From assembly GCA_900317685.1 (NCBI GenBank), contig ONHQ01000006.1:24044-88043 (forward strand): a stretch of DNA of 64,000 bases, read 5' to 3'. How positions within the stretch are numbered: position 1 is the stretch's first letter; every line of letters starts with the position of its first letter. This document shows positions 1-8,281 of the stretch, one piece after another. Origin of the DNA: an uncultured Prevotella sp. Its GTDB lineage: Bacteria > Bacteroidota > Bacteroidia > Bacteroidales > Bacteroidaceae. Made by a program: the position numbers and the translations under genes. Under the pieces are notes generated by a model. That model was not told the DNA's origin, made no database searches, and saw only the letters and a program-made list of their open reading frames with translations.

Positions 1-76
1 TCTGAAAATCGTCGAAAAAACGGCCGAAAAATGTCAGTTTTCACAACAATGCACTAAAAGCATCTATAGCAACACA

Positions 77-137
77 AATAGGCAGATGCAGTAACGAACG
101 CATCGTAAAGTATGCTCCACTACCGCATCTGCCTATT
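77..137. repeat. Inverted repeat, possible terminator beyond the envC-type gene
   Basis: Two 13-base arms (77-89 and 125-137) are perfect inverted complements, extended after one mismatch by GTA/TAC; the loop spans 94-120. It lies just beyond the 3' end of the minus-strand gene that stops at 205, so it may end that operon. There is no clean T-run on the minus strand, so the terminator role is inferred. Bases 138-175 repeat CTGTTA/CTGTTT several times. I see no gene in 1-204. Confidence 0.4.
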
Positions 138-204
138 CTGTTATTATATCTGTTTACTCTGTTACTCTGTCTTTAAAAAGAAGTCGCTCCTTCTGTTTAC
201 TTTG

Positions 205-2004
205 TCATCTGCCGAGCCAGGCCTCAGGATTGAGCTTTGCCCTCTCCTTACGCAACTGGAACTGCAGGATATGATCAGGGCCGACGGTGCCGAGGATCTG
301 ACGTGTATGCACCTTCTGTCCGCGGCTGACGCTGACCGATCTCAGGTTGCAGTAGACCGAGATATAGGCTCCGTGACGCACCATCACCACCATGCTGCCG
401 CCATAGCCAATGACTGCGCTGACCTCTCCATCGTAGACACAGCGAGCCTGCGCGCCGGGACCACCCATGATGTTGATACCTTTGTTGTCGAGCGTCACGC
501 CCTTCAGTCCTTCGACATTGTACTGTCCGAAGTGGCTCACGATGCGATAGTTGCCCGTGATCGGCATTGGCAGTCGTCCACGGTTAGCCTCGAAGCCATT
601 GTTCATCATGCGGTCGACGGTAGAGAACTGTTGCGCCTCCTGATTCTGCTGTTGCACCTGCTTGATCTCCTGCTGAGCGCGCCGGGCATCGACCTGCTGT
701 TTCAGCTCAGCAGCACGTCGCATCGACTCCGCCTCACGGGCAGCCTGCTCAGCAGCCGCCTTACGAGCCTCGGCTTCACGCTCAGCAGCCTCACGTGCTG
801 CGAGCTCACGTGCGGCAGCCTGCTGTGCCGCACGCTCACTGGCCAACGCCTTGGCGGCAGCCTCCTGACGGGCCTTGGCGGCGGCAGCCTCACGGGCACG
901 CTGGGCAGCAGCCTCAGCAAGGGCAGCCTGACGGGCCTGCTCCTTGAGCTGTGCTTCACGCTGACGGGCCTCAGCAATACGCCGTGCATTCTCGCGCGCA
1001 GCGGCCTCAGCAGCCGCCTTCTTCTGTGCCAACAGAGCGGCACGCTGTTTAGCAGCAGCGGCAGCAGCGGCTTTGCGCTTTGCCTCGGCAGCAGCACGCG
1101 CACGCACCTTCTGCACCTCTATCTCCACGAGTTGGTCGATCTTGGCATTGAGAGCCGCGTCTTTCTTATGCTGTTCAGCGATGACCGTCTGTATCGTCTT
1201 CTGCTGCTGTTGCAGACTGGCCACCACCTGCTGCTGTTCAGCCTTGTTGCCTTCGAGTTTGCGCTTTTCCTGCTGTCCCTTATATAATAAGGTGTTCTTC
1301 TGTCCCTTGACGTGTTGCAGCTGACGATGCTTGTCGTTGACCTGCGACTGTTTGGCACGGACAGCCTCGCCCTGGGCTCTCTGGTACTGCGCATACTCGC
1401 GTACGAAGCGCAGGCGGCGGTACATCTGATAGAAGTTCTTCGCCGAGAAGATAAACATCAAGCGATCCTGCACCGAGCGGTGACGCGCCATATAGCGCAT
1501 CGACTTAATGTATTTCTGCTGCCTATCCCGCAACTGTTGCTCCAAGGTTTTCAGCTGCGAGTTGAGGATACCAATGTTTCCCTCGATATGATGTATGTCC
1601 TTTTGAATGCCCTCGATGTTATGCTGTCGCTGATCGATTTCCCCGTTGATGGCCATCAAGTGCTGCAGGCGCGCAGCGACATCGGCTTTGTTTTTCTTCA
1701 AAGCAGCTTCCTGCTCCCGGATCTTCTTCTGTATGGCAGCGCGCTGGTTCTGCAGTCCGCGGATAGAAGCGTTGGTATAGACCGTCGCATTGTGGTTTCT
1801 TGCGTTGGAACGGCCGCTTTTTCGTCCATTTCTCCAGCCGTTGGTGTTTGTGACTTTCGTGTTTCTCGACACAGCCGCCGTCTTCCGGCGCGAAGTCTGC
1901 TCGGTGCGGCTGGTCTTCCGCGCCGTAGTGGTCTTGCGTCGGTTTTGCGCATTCAGGGTGAGCACGAAGCCCACGATAATCATTAAGGTAACTATTCGTC
2001 TCAT
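205..2004 (-). CDS. EnvC-like LytM/M23 protein with degenerate active site
   Basis: 599-residue secreted coiled-coil protein with an N-terminal signal peptide (about 1-19, ending LNA-Q), a long coiled coil (about 80-290), a very Ala/Arg/Glu-rich helical segment (about 300-470) and a C-terminal LytM (M23) domain from about 500. The zinc ligands of active M23 peptidases are not preserved: the usual HxxxD region reads NKGIN and the final HxH reads HILQF. By analogy with EnvC, which also lacks zinc ligands, it most likely activates a periplasmic amidase for daughter-cell separation rather than cutting peptidoglycan. It is last in the dut-TPR-DUF4292 operon and its start abuts the stop of the preceding gene. 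Family confident; the activator role is inferred. Confidence 0.8.
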   Translation of the reverse strand: MRRIVTLMIIVGFVLTLNAQNRRKTTTARKTSRTEQTSRRKTAAVSRNTKVTNTNGWRNGRKSGRSNARNHNATVYTNASIRGLQNQRAAIQKKIREQEAALKKNKADVAARLQHLMAINGEIDQRQHNIEGIQKDIHHIEGNIGILNSQLKTLEQQLRDRQQKYIKSMRYMARHRSVQDRLMFIFSAKNFYQMYRRLRFVREYAQYQRAQGEAVRAKQSQVNDKHRQLQHVKGQKNTLLYKGQQEKRKLEGNKAEQQQVVASLQQQQKTIQTVIAEQHKKDAALNAKIDQLVEIEVQKVRARAAAEAKRKAAAAAAAKQRAALLAQKKAAAEAAARENARRIAEARQREAQLKEQARQAALAEAAAQRAREAAAAKARQEAAAKALASERAAQQAAARELAAREAAEREAEARKAAAEQAAREAESMRRAAELKQQVDARRAQQEIKQVQQQNQEAQQFSTVDRMMNNGFEANRGRLPMPITGNYRIVSHFGQYNVEGLKGVTLDNKGINIMGGPGAQARCVYDGEVSAVIGYGGSMVVMVRHGAYISVYCNLRSVSVSRGQKVHTRQILGTVGPDHILQFQLRKERAKLNPEAWLGR

Positions 2005-2904
2005 TTACATGCTGAGTATTTTACCAAAAACATCCTTTACGTCCATCTGTTTATAGCGTTCAGACACCGTCGACTGCTCGTCCCAGTCGCTGTCGGTCTT
2101 GAGCTTTCCCAACTCCAGTCTGACGGTACACTTCTGCGCTTTCTTCGTTGCCGTAGTGGTGAACGAGAAAGACTGCGTGCCCGGAAACATCTTGTTGCCG
2201 AGTGCCTTGAAGTCAGAGTAGAGCCATACCAACGAAGAATTGCCGTGAGCAGCGCTCTTATAGTTGACATCGGTCTGTAAGATGCGGGCACTGGCCGTGT
2301 CGGCTTTCCATGTGAAAGTCATGTTGCCGTTATGCAGCGAGATAGGTCTTAAAGAGCCCATTTCATCGGTTTTCACCGTATATCTCGACAGATCGCCTTC
2401 GCCCACTTTCTGTGTGCCCGGGAGGAAAAGCTGATTCCAGAACAAAGCCTGAAGGGAATAGAAGTTCAAGCCATTGTCGCGGAGGAAGTCCAACTGATTG
2501 TAGTCGCCCTTGATATATTCTTTGTGCATCCGGTCGATGACCAGCACATAGTCGGGTGTAAACTCCATACGTCCCACCTCACTGCCCAAGAGCGGGATGA
2601 AGAGCTGCAAGCGGATGACCTTGTCGCGGCGCATGTGAAGGGAGCCCGGCACGGTGATTTCCTTGTCGCCCATCATTGCGGTGAACGACATAGAGCTGAC
2701 AATGTTTTGGGCATAGACCTTTTGGTCACTGACACGCTGCACGAATGCCAGTTGCTGGAGATGGTCGGCTTTGGCAGCCTTGGACGTCTCCTTGGCAGCT
2801 GCGGGCAAGGTCACCGTATCCTTGACGGCTGCCTTTTGTGCGCCACAGGACGTGAACGCCATCAGGCCGACCAAGAGCGTGAGAATGGTATGAGTCTTTT
2901 TCAT
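2005..2904 (-). CDS. DUF4292 outer-membrane lipoprotein
   Basis: 299 residues beginning with a lipoprotein signal peptide whose lipobox ends at Cys20 (AFTSC-GAQ). The body resembles the Bacteroidetes DUF4292 family, predicted to adopt a LolA/LolB-like half-barrel that may bind lipid or lipoprotein. It sits between the TPR gene (6 bases away) and the EnvC-like gene (no gap), so the three are probably one transcript acting in the envelope. No catalytic motif is visible. Function unknown; a role in lipoprotein or envelope trafficking is inference from fold and neighbours. Confidence 0.7.
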   Translation of the reverse strand: MKKTHTILTLLVGLMAFTSCGAQKAAVKDTVTLPAAAKETSKAAKADHLQQLAFVQRVSDQKVYAQNIVSSMSFTAMMGDKEITVPGSLHMRRDKVIRLQLFIPLLGSEVGRMEFTPDYVLVIDRMHKEYIKGDYNQLDFLRDNGLNFYSLQALFWNQLFLPGTQKVGEGDLSRYTVKTDEMGSLRPISLHNGNMTFTWKADTASARILQTDVNYKSAAHGNSSLVWLYSDFKALGNKMFPGTQSFSFTTTATKKAQKCTVRLELGKLKTDSDWDEQSTVSERYKQMDVKDVFGKILSM

Positions 2905-2909
2905 CGTTT

Positions 2910-4715
2910 TTATCTTCTGTTTTTTCGTTTACTATTTTGTTTTTTTCCCATTCCACCGGCGATTTTTTGTCTCAGCGTAGCGGCATTGGCACTACCTGCC
3001 TTCACGGCCTGCGTCCAATAGTCCAGCGCCTGCTCACGCAGTCCAGCGGCATAGTAGATGTCACCGGCGTGTTCCAACAGGTCTGCACGCATGGCCGAGT
3101 CAGAGAGATTGGCCAAAGCCTGGTCGATATAGAGCTTGGCTTCGGTATAGCGCTCCTCCTTATATAATATCCAGGCATAGGTGTCGAGATAGGTCGAATT
3201 CTTTGGTTCGGCCTTAATCGTCTTGGCACTCATCTCTTCAGCCTTCTTAAGATCTTTGCCATCAACGCTCAAGAAGTAAGCATAATTGTTGAGCGTCATC
3301 ACCTGATCTGGCTTCCATTGCAGGCAACTGTCAAACGCTGCGTAAGCTTTGTCGTTCTGTCCCTTGTTGTGATAGATTTCTCCCATGATGGCATAGAAGT
3401 CGCTTACAATGTCGGGATTGCTCTTAGAGTTGATGACTGAAGTGCCGCGTTGGAAAGCATCCAGGGCTCCATCATCATCCTTCTGATAGTAGCGTGCCAG
3501 ACCCGTGAAGTAATAAAATGCCATCTCATCGGGATTATAGAGCATACCCGGCTCGCTGAGCGCGGCAATCTCCTTCCAGTTTTGCTTTGACCAATTGTTT
3601 TGGATGAGCTGGAAACGGGCACTGCCGTTGTCGGGTGCAAGCTTCAGGAGGTAGACGAGCGCGCTGTCGAGCATCGCCGTCGGCATCTTCTTGACGGTGT
3701 AGTAAGCCACGCGCATCTCTGCCACGTCAGTGTCGCGGGGCATCGCCTCCTGCATGCGATCGAGCAGTTTCACTACGCCGAGGGAGTCACCCTTGGCGTC
3801 GCACTCCTGCACGGCCTGCTTGAGAAACATGGCGCGCGTCTGTGCCGGTGTGTTCTTGCCCAAGAGTACTTCGGTCATCATCCGGCGGGCAAGAGAATCC
3901 TGCCCCGTGGCACGGTAATAGTCATACATGGAACTCTGGGCATAGACATTGGTGGGATCGGCTTTCAACACCTGTGTGAGAAGTTTATAAGCCTCGCCGC
4001 CGCGTTTGTTCTGCATGAGCCAGTTGCCCAACATCACGGTGAAACTGGGATCATTGGGATGGCTGTCGGCAAGTCCTCTCAGTGTTTTATATGCCATCTT
4101 CTTATCGCCCATCATCTCGTAGACACTCATCTTGCCCAGCGTGAAAGAGTCGTTGGGTCCCTCGATCTGTTCGAGTCGTCCGATGGTATTGAGCATCATC
4201 GGATAGTTCTGCTGCTGTTTGTAGAGTTGGACAAGGATGTTCAGCACATCGCTGCGGTCGCGGTTGGCGGCAAAGAATCGCTCGTAGGACTGTATAGCCT
4301 GGGCGTAGTTGCCGGTGCCGATATAGAACTGGGCCAGCCGCTCTTGGTAGGTGTCGTTCTCCGGACTGAGCATTGTGGCCTTTTCGAGACATTTCATCGC
4401 CAATGTGTCTTGCTTGAGTTGGGAGAGATACATGGCTTTGAAATACCACGCGTCAGCCGCGTTGGGATTGATGTCAAGACAATGGTTGAGCAAGTCAAAG
4501 GCTGCATCATAGTGTCCTGCCTCTTGCTGACGGATTGCCTCCAGGAAGAAGAAGTCATACCGGCGGCTGTCGTTATAGCTCAACGGCGGCAGGGTGACAG
4601 TCGTCCTGACCGTTGCTTTCTTGGCTGCGGGCCGCTTGCGATCCTTGGCGGCAAGCAAGCCCGGCACGAGCAACAGACTGAGCAGACTGAAAAGAAAGAT
4701 GCGAAGTTGCTTCAT
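2910..4715 (-). CDS. Secreted tetratricopeptide-repeat protein
   Basis: 601 residues with a signal peptide (about 1-23) and a basic, Thr-rich linker, then a series of TPR units running from about residue 50 to 580, with typical spacing of small and aromatic residues (for example PNAADAWYFKAMYLSQ). The C-terminus is Lys/Arg rich. TPR superhelices are protein-interaction scaffolds; no enzymatic motif is seen. It lies 10 bases downstream of dut and 5 upstream of the DUF4292 lipoprotein gene. A role in assembling an envelope complex with those two partners is inference. Confidence 0.75.
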   Translation of the reverse strand: MKQLRIFLFSLLSLLLVPGLLAAKDRKRPAAKKATVRTTVTLPPLSYNDSRRYDFFFLEAIRQQEAGHYDAAFDLLNHCLDINPNAADAWYFKAMYLSQLKQDTLAMKCLEKATMLSPENDTYQERLAQFYIGTGNYAQAIQSYERFFAANRDRSDVLNILVQLYKQQQNYPMMLNTIGRLEQIEGPNDSFTLGKMSVYEMMGDKKMAYKTLRGLADSHPNDPSFTVMLGNWLMQNKRGGEAYKLLTQVLKADPTNVYAQSSMYDYYRATGQDSLARRMMTEVLLGKNTPAQTRAMFLKQAVQECDAKGDSLGVVKLLDRMQEAMPRDTDVAEMRVAYYTVKKMPTAMLDSALVYLLKLAPDNGSARFQLIQNNWSKQNWKEIAALSEPGMLYNPDEMAFYYFTGLARYYQKDDDGALDAFQRGTSVINSKSNPDIVSDFYAIMGEIYHNKGQNDKAYAAFDSCLQWKPDQVMTLNNYAYFLSVDGKDLKKAEEMSAKTIKAEPKNSTYLDTYAWILYKEERYTEAKLYIDQALANLSDSAMRADLLEHAGDIYYAAGLREQALDYWTQAVKAGSANAATLRQKIAGGMGKKQNSKRKNRR

Positions 4716-4725
4716 GTTCTTTGCG

Positions 4726-5163
4726 TTATTTTACTCCGGTGTGTCCATATCCTCCCTCGCCTCGCTCGGTTTCATCGAGCACTTCCACGCTTTCAAACGT
4801 AGCCTTGGCATATTGGGCGATGACCATCTGGGCGATGCGCTCCCCGTCCTTCACCACGAAATCCTCATTGGAAAAGTTGACGAGCAGCACCATGATCTCA
4901 CCGCGATAGTCGGCGTCTACGGTGCCCGGTGTGTTGAGCACCGTAATGCCATGCTTCAAAGCCAAACCGCTGCGCGGACGCACCTGTGCCTCGTAGCCGT
5001 CAGGCAAGGCGATGTGAAGACCCGTAGGCACTAAGCGACGCTCCAAAGGATGCAGCGTGATCGGTGCCTCGATATTGGCACGCAAGTCCAAACCGGCGCT
5101 CTGGGTGGTAGCGTAGGTTGGTAAGGGTTGATGACCCGTGTTGACTACTTTGATTTTAACCAT
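4726..5163 (-). CDS. dut: dUTP diphosphatase
   Basis: Hydrolyses dUTP to dUMP and pyrophosphate, keeping uracil out of DNA and feeding dTMP synthesis. All five trimeric dUTPase motifs are visible: [16 protein letters not shown], the nucleotide-pocket stretch around DADYRGE with its catalytic Asp, ERIAQMVI, and the glycine-rich C-terminal arm [10 protein letters not shown]. From the ATG at 5163 the protein has 145 residues, the usual length; an upstream ATG at 5184 would add seven residues and overlap the -7 box. First gene of the minus-strand operon. The window also holds ung and dgt, which act on related nucleotide problems. Confidence 0.95.
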   Translation of the reverse strand: MVKIKVVNTGHQPLPTYATTQSAGLDLRANIEAPITLHPLERRLVPTGLHIALPDGYEAQVRPRSGLALKHGITVLNTPGTVDADYRGEIMVLLVNFSNEDFVVKDGERIAQMVIAQYAKATFESVEVLDETERGEGGYGHTGVK

Positions 5164-5171
5164 ATTAGATG

Positions 5172-5179
5172 CAAAATTA
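5172..5179 (-). promoter_or_regulatory. -7 box of the dut operon, very close to the start codon
   Basis: On the minus strand this reads TAATTTTG, matching the Bacteroidetes -7 consensus TAnnTTTG. Only 8 bases separate it from the dut ATG at 5163, so transcription would begin at or within a few bases of the start codon. No -33 TTG is seen at the expected spacing. Confidence 0.4.
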
Positions 5180-5230
5180 AGCAATTATCCCCACATTGCT
5201 TTATTTTTTTGATTAAAAAGACGAAAATCG

Positions 5231-5261
5231 TTGGATAGAAGACAAAGAAAGAGTATCTTTG
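5231..5261 (+). promoter_or_regulatory. Promoter of dgt
   Basis: TTG at 5231-5233, a 20-base spacer and TATCTTTG at 5254-5261 match the Bacteroidetes -33/-7 pattern. The dgt ATG lies 25 bases after the -7 box. It is back to back with the dut operon promoter. Confidence 0.6.
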
Positions 5262-5286
5262 CGAGAAAACACTCAGCAGCAACGAT

Positions 5287-6624
5287 ATGAACTGGCTTCA
5301 ACTGATCTCAAACAAGCGTCTCGGACAGGAGCTCCGCCATCCGCTCAGACACGACGCACGCTCGGAGTTTAAGCGCGACGGCGACCGCCTGATCTACTCT
5401 GCGCCATTCCGAAGACTACAAAACAAGACGCAGGTGTTCCCGCTTCCGGGCAGCATCTTTGTCCACAACCGACTCACACACTCCTTAGAGGTGAGCTCGC
5501 TCGGCAAATCCTTGGGTGACGACGTGGCGCGACAGCTCATCGGGAAGCATCCCGAACTGGGGGGTACGCTCTTTGAGGAAATCGGCACCATCGTGCAAAC
5601 GGCCGGTCTGGCTCACGACATGGGCAATCCGCCATTCGGACACTCCGGTGAGAAGGCGATCCAGACTTACTTCTCTGAGGGTGAGGGCAGCTATCTGAAG
5701 GAGCAGGTGAGCCCTGGCTTTTGGGATGATCTGACGCACTTCGAGGGCAACGCCAATGCTTTCCGACTGCTGACTCACCGCTTTGTGGGCCGGCGCCCGG
5801 GAGGATATGCGATGACCTACTCCACACTGGCCTCTATCGTGAAGTATCCCTTTGCCAGCAGCATGGCGGGAGCGCATGGCAAATTCGGCTTTTTCCAAAG
5901 CGAGGCAGAGGTGTTTCGCAAGATTGCCACTGAGCTTGGCATGATATGCAACAACGAAAACAGGTCGCAGTTAAGCTACTGCCGCTACCCACTGGTTTAC
6001 TTGATGGAGGCGGCCGACGACATCTGCTATGAGATCATGGACATTGAGGACTCGCACAAGCTGAAGATTCTGACCTTTGCAGAGACCTCTGACCTGCTGC
6101 TCGGCTTCTTTGACGAGGACGGACGCAATCATATCCTGCAACGGCTGAAAGACGAGGATGTGACGGACCGCAACGAGCAGATCGTGTATATGCGCGCCTG
6201 TGTGGTGGGACTGTTGGAGCACGAATGCGTGAAAACCTTTGTGGAACATGAGGAGCAGATACTCAACGGTGAGTTCAAGGGCAGCTTGATCAGCAACATG
6301 AGTGAGCCATTGCGTCAGGCTTATCAACGCTGTGTGAAGACGTCCTACGCCAAGATCTATCAGAGCAAACCGGTGCTCGACGTGGAACTGAGCGGTTACA
6401 AAATCATGGAAACACTGATGCAGACGCTTGTCAACGCGGCGGTCCATCCCGAGAAATTCCACAGCCAGCAGCTCATCAAGCGGTTCAGCAGCCAGTACGA
6501 CATCCATAGCGACGACCTCGAAACCCGCCTGATGGCTGTCGTAGACTATATCAGCGGCATGACAGATGTCTACGCCCTCGACGTCTACCAAAAGATCAAT
6601 GGCATCGCATTGCCGATAGTGTAA
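5287..6624 (+). CDS. dgt: Deoxyguanosinetriphosphate triphosphohydrolase-like HD protein
   Basis: 445-residue HD-superfamily dNTP triphosphohydrolase. The metal-binding residues are visible: His65 in LTHSLE, the His110-Asp111 pair in LAHDMGNPPFGHSGE, and downstream Asp in EAADDICYEIMD. The family releases tripolyphosphate from dGTP (or other dNTPs) and so limits dNTP pools or phage replication. It is monocistronic with its own promoter and is followed by a small hairpin (6690-6708). Exact substrate specificity cannot be read from sequence. Confidence 0.9.
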   Translation: MNWLQLISNKRLGQELRHPLRHDARSEFKRDGDRLIYSAPFRRLQNKTQVFPLPGSIFVHNRLTHSLEVSSLGKSLGDDVARQLIGKHPELGGTLFEEIGTIVQTAGLAHDMGNPPFGHSGEKAIQTYFSEGEGSYLKEQVSPGFWDDLTHFEGNANAFRLLTHRFVGRRPGGYAMTYSTLASIVKYPFASSMAGAHGKFGFFQSEAEVFRKIATELGMICNNENRSQLSYCRYPLVYLMEAADDICYEIMDIEDSHKLKILTFAETSDLLLGFFDEDGRNHILQRLKDEDVTDRNEQIVYMRACVVGLLEHECVKTFVEHEEQILNGEFKGSLISNMSEPLRQAYQRCVKTSYAKIYQSKPVLDVELSGYKIMETLMQTLVNAAVHPEKFHSQQLIKRFSSQYDIHSDDLETRLMAVVDYISGMTDVYALDVYQKINGIALPIV

Positions 6625-6760
6625 TGCCTACAAAAGCTTTGAACTGTATTCGCTATTCATTGTCGGAATCATTCAATTAAGGTTTCAATATTCCTTCATC
6701 AAAGGAATGTCTATTTTAAAGTTGGAAACACATACAATATAAAACTTTAACGTTATATTT

Positions 6761-6791
6761 TTGCATCTCTAAGTTTTAATGACTATCTTTG
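6761..6791 (+). promoter_or_regulatory. Promoter of the toxin-antitoxin operon with flanking operator-like repeats
   Basis: TTG at 6761-6763, a 20-base spacer and TATCTTTG at 6784-6791; the first ATG is at 6810. Upstream, TTAAAGTT (6716-6723) and AACTTTAA (6743-6750) form a perfect 8-base inverted repeat, and a related AAGTTTTAA (6771-6779) lies between the two promoter boxes. These could be operators for the HTH antitoxin. Promoter from consensus; operators inferred. Confidence 0.55.
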
Positions 6792-6809
6792 CAAAAGAGA
6801 TAATGATCA

Positions 6810-7184
6810 ATGGGCAATCATTTTATCAAGAATAAAGAAGAAGTAGATGCATTTCTCCATCAATTTCTACCCAAAATGGATATATGGGGAATCATCTTTG
6901 TAGACAGGAAGAAGAACCAGGAGGCCATGAGAACTCTCGGCATAACCTACACGGCAAGTAAGGAAATCATCAAGGATATACATACTATTGATTATGTTGA
7001 AACGATCATCGATGCTTTTTCTTACGGTGACATGTGGGTCTTTGGAAAAAACTTTGATGGGCAAGAACTATATGTAAAGGTGGCATTAGGCCAGCCAAAT
7101 ACAAATACGATCTGCATCTCTTTCCATTTGGCTGAAAAGCCCTTACGTTATGCATTTAAAGATAATAAGGAGGATCATATATGA
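6810..7184 (+). CDS. Putative toxin, MqsR-like
   Basis: 124-residue cytoplasmic protein with no signal or membrane segment. The C-terminal half carries the DMWVFGK, ELYVKVALG and ICISFHLAEKP stretches that I associate with the MqsR-family toxin fold (ribosome-independent mRNA interferases related to RelE), but similarity to E. coli MqsR itself is weak. Its stop overlaps the start of the next gene (ATGA at 7181), a DUF4065/Panacea antitoxin, which supports a two-gene toxin-antitoxin operon with the toxin first, as in mqsRA. The gene is more AT-rich than its neighbours, suggesting acquisition. Toxic activity is inferred. Confidence 0.6.
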   Translation: MGNHFIKNKEEVDAFLHQFLPKMDIWGIIFVDRKKNQEAMRTLGITYTASKEIIKDIHTIDYVETIIDAFSYGDMWVFGKNFDGQELYVKVALGQPNTNTICISFHLAEKPLRYAFKDNKEDHI

Positions 7185-8188
7185 AAAAGACATTAGCGAA
7201 AGATATTAAAAGTCCGTTCACCGGAGGACGTGTATTTCTTGTGGAAGACGTAGAGACACAAGAGTTCCGAAAAGAAAGCTATCAAGTACACGTACGATAC
7301 TTTGTTTGTGAAGACACGGGAGAAGAGTTCAACAATGCTGAGCAAGGCGACATGACTTGCAATGAGCTTTACAATCAATATCGCGTCAAACACGGAATAC
7401 CATTTCCCGACGAAATAAAAGCTATAAGGGAGAAATATGGCCTTTCCTATGCACAAATAACAAAAATCGTAGGCTTCGGTCAAAACCAGTGGAGACAATA
7501 TGAAAATGGGCAGGTTCCATCAGAATCTAACGGCAAAAGCATCATCGCAGCTTCAAGCAAATCGGGAATGCTTAGCATGCTGATGGCAAGTCGTGAAGAG
7601 TTTAGCAAAGCGGAATTTTCCAAAATAGGAGCTCAAGTCATGGCTGTCCCTGACAATGAGGAGAAAGATATACTTACCTTGCTCTTCTACGGAAACACAA
7701 GTCGCAGCATCTACAATGGCTTCTCACCCATGTCTCCCAACAAACTTGAGTCGATGGTCAGGATGTTCGTTCACAACGAAAAGGGCGGTATAGTCAAGAC
7801 AAAACTGAATAAGGAAATGTTTTATGCAGACTTTCTTCACTACCGCCGACACGGTCGCTCAATCAGCGGGCTGCAATATAAGGCTATACAACTTGGGCCT
7901 GTACCTGTACATTATGATACGATTTACGACCATGTTGAAGGCATACAAAAGGAAATTGTCGAGACCAATAACCTTGAATATACGCTTCTCAAATGTGATA
8001 ATCCCAATATCACCGCATTAGACGAAGAAGAAAAAAAAACGATCTCAGAAGTATCTAAAGTTCTATCTCCCATGACGAGACAGCAAGTCGTGGAATTAAG
8101 TCACACAGAGGACGCATGGAAACTGTATAAGGACAGCCACGAGCTGATTCCCTACATGGAAGCCTTTTCACTAAAAGAATTTGAATAA
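7181..8188 (+). CDS. Antitoxin: MqsA-like HTH plus Panacea (DUF4065/SocA) domain
   Basis: 335 residues in three parts. Residues 1-65 look like a YgiT/MqsA zinc-ribbon remnant with only two Cys (43 and 60), so zinc binding is doubtful. Residues about 76-118 form an MqsA-type HTH (EIKAIREKYGLSYAQI...QYENG). Residues about 165-300 resemble the Panacea/DUF4065 (SocA) domain, known as a toxin-neutralising module that pairs with many unrelated toxins. It overlaps the upstream toxin gene by 4 bases. It probably binds the promoter repeats at 6716-6779 as an autorepressor and neutralises the toxin. Domain call fairly sure; partner specificity inferred. Confidence 0.75.
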   Translation: MKKTLAKDIKSPFTGGRVFLVEDVETQEFRKESYQVHVRYFVCEDTGEEFNNAEQGDMTCNELYNQYRVKHGIPFPDEIKAIREKYGLSYAQITKIVGFGQNQWRQYENGQVPSESNGKSIIAASSKSGMLSMLMASREEFSKAEFSKIGAQVMAVPDNEEKDILTLLFYGNTSRSIYNGFSPMSPNKLESMVRMFVHNEKGGIVKTKLNKEMFYADFLHYRRHGRSISGLQYKAIQLGPVPVHYDTIYDHVEGIQKEIVETNNLEYTLLKCDNPNITALDEEEKKTISEVSKVLSPMTRQQVVELSHTEDAWKLYKDSHELIPYMEAFSLKEFE

Positions 8189-8201
8189 TGCGATAAATAC
8201 A

Positions 8202-8245
8202 GAAATGCGGTGAGCACAGGCAAATGGCCTGACTCACCGCATTTC
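8202..8245. terminator. Bidirectional hairpin between the TA operon and glsB
   Basis: Arms 8202-8214 and 8233-8245 are perfect 13-base complements, with an inner 5-base stem (8217-8221 with 8227-8231). It lies between two converging genes that stop at 8188 and 8282. Neither side has a clear T-run, so it may act as a strong structural 3' end rather than a canonical intrinsic terminator. Confidence 0.55.
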
Positions 8246-8281
8246 GCTATTATGAATGGAGAGAAGCGACGAGCTTCTTCC

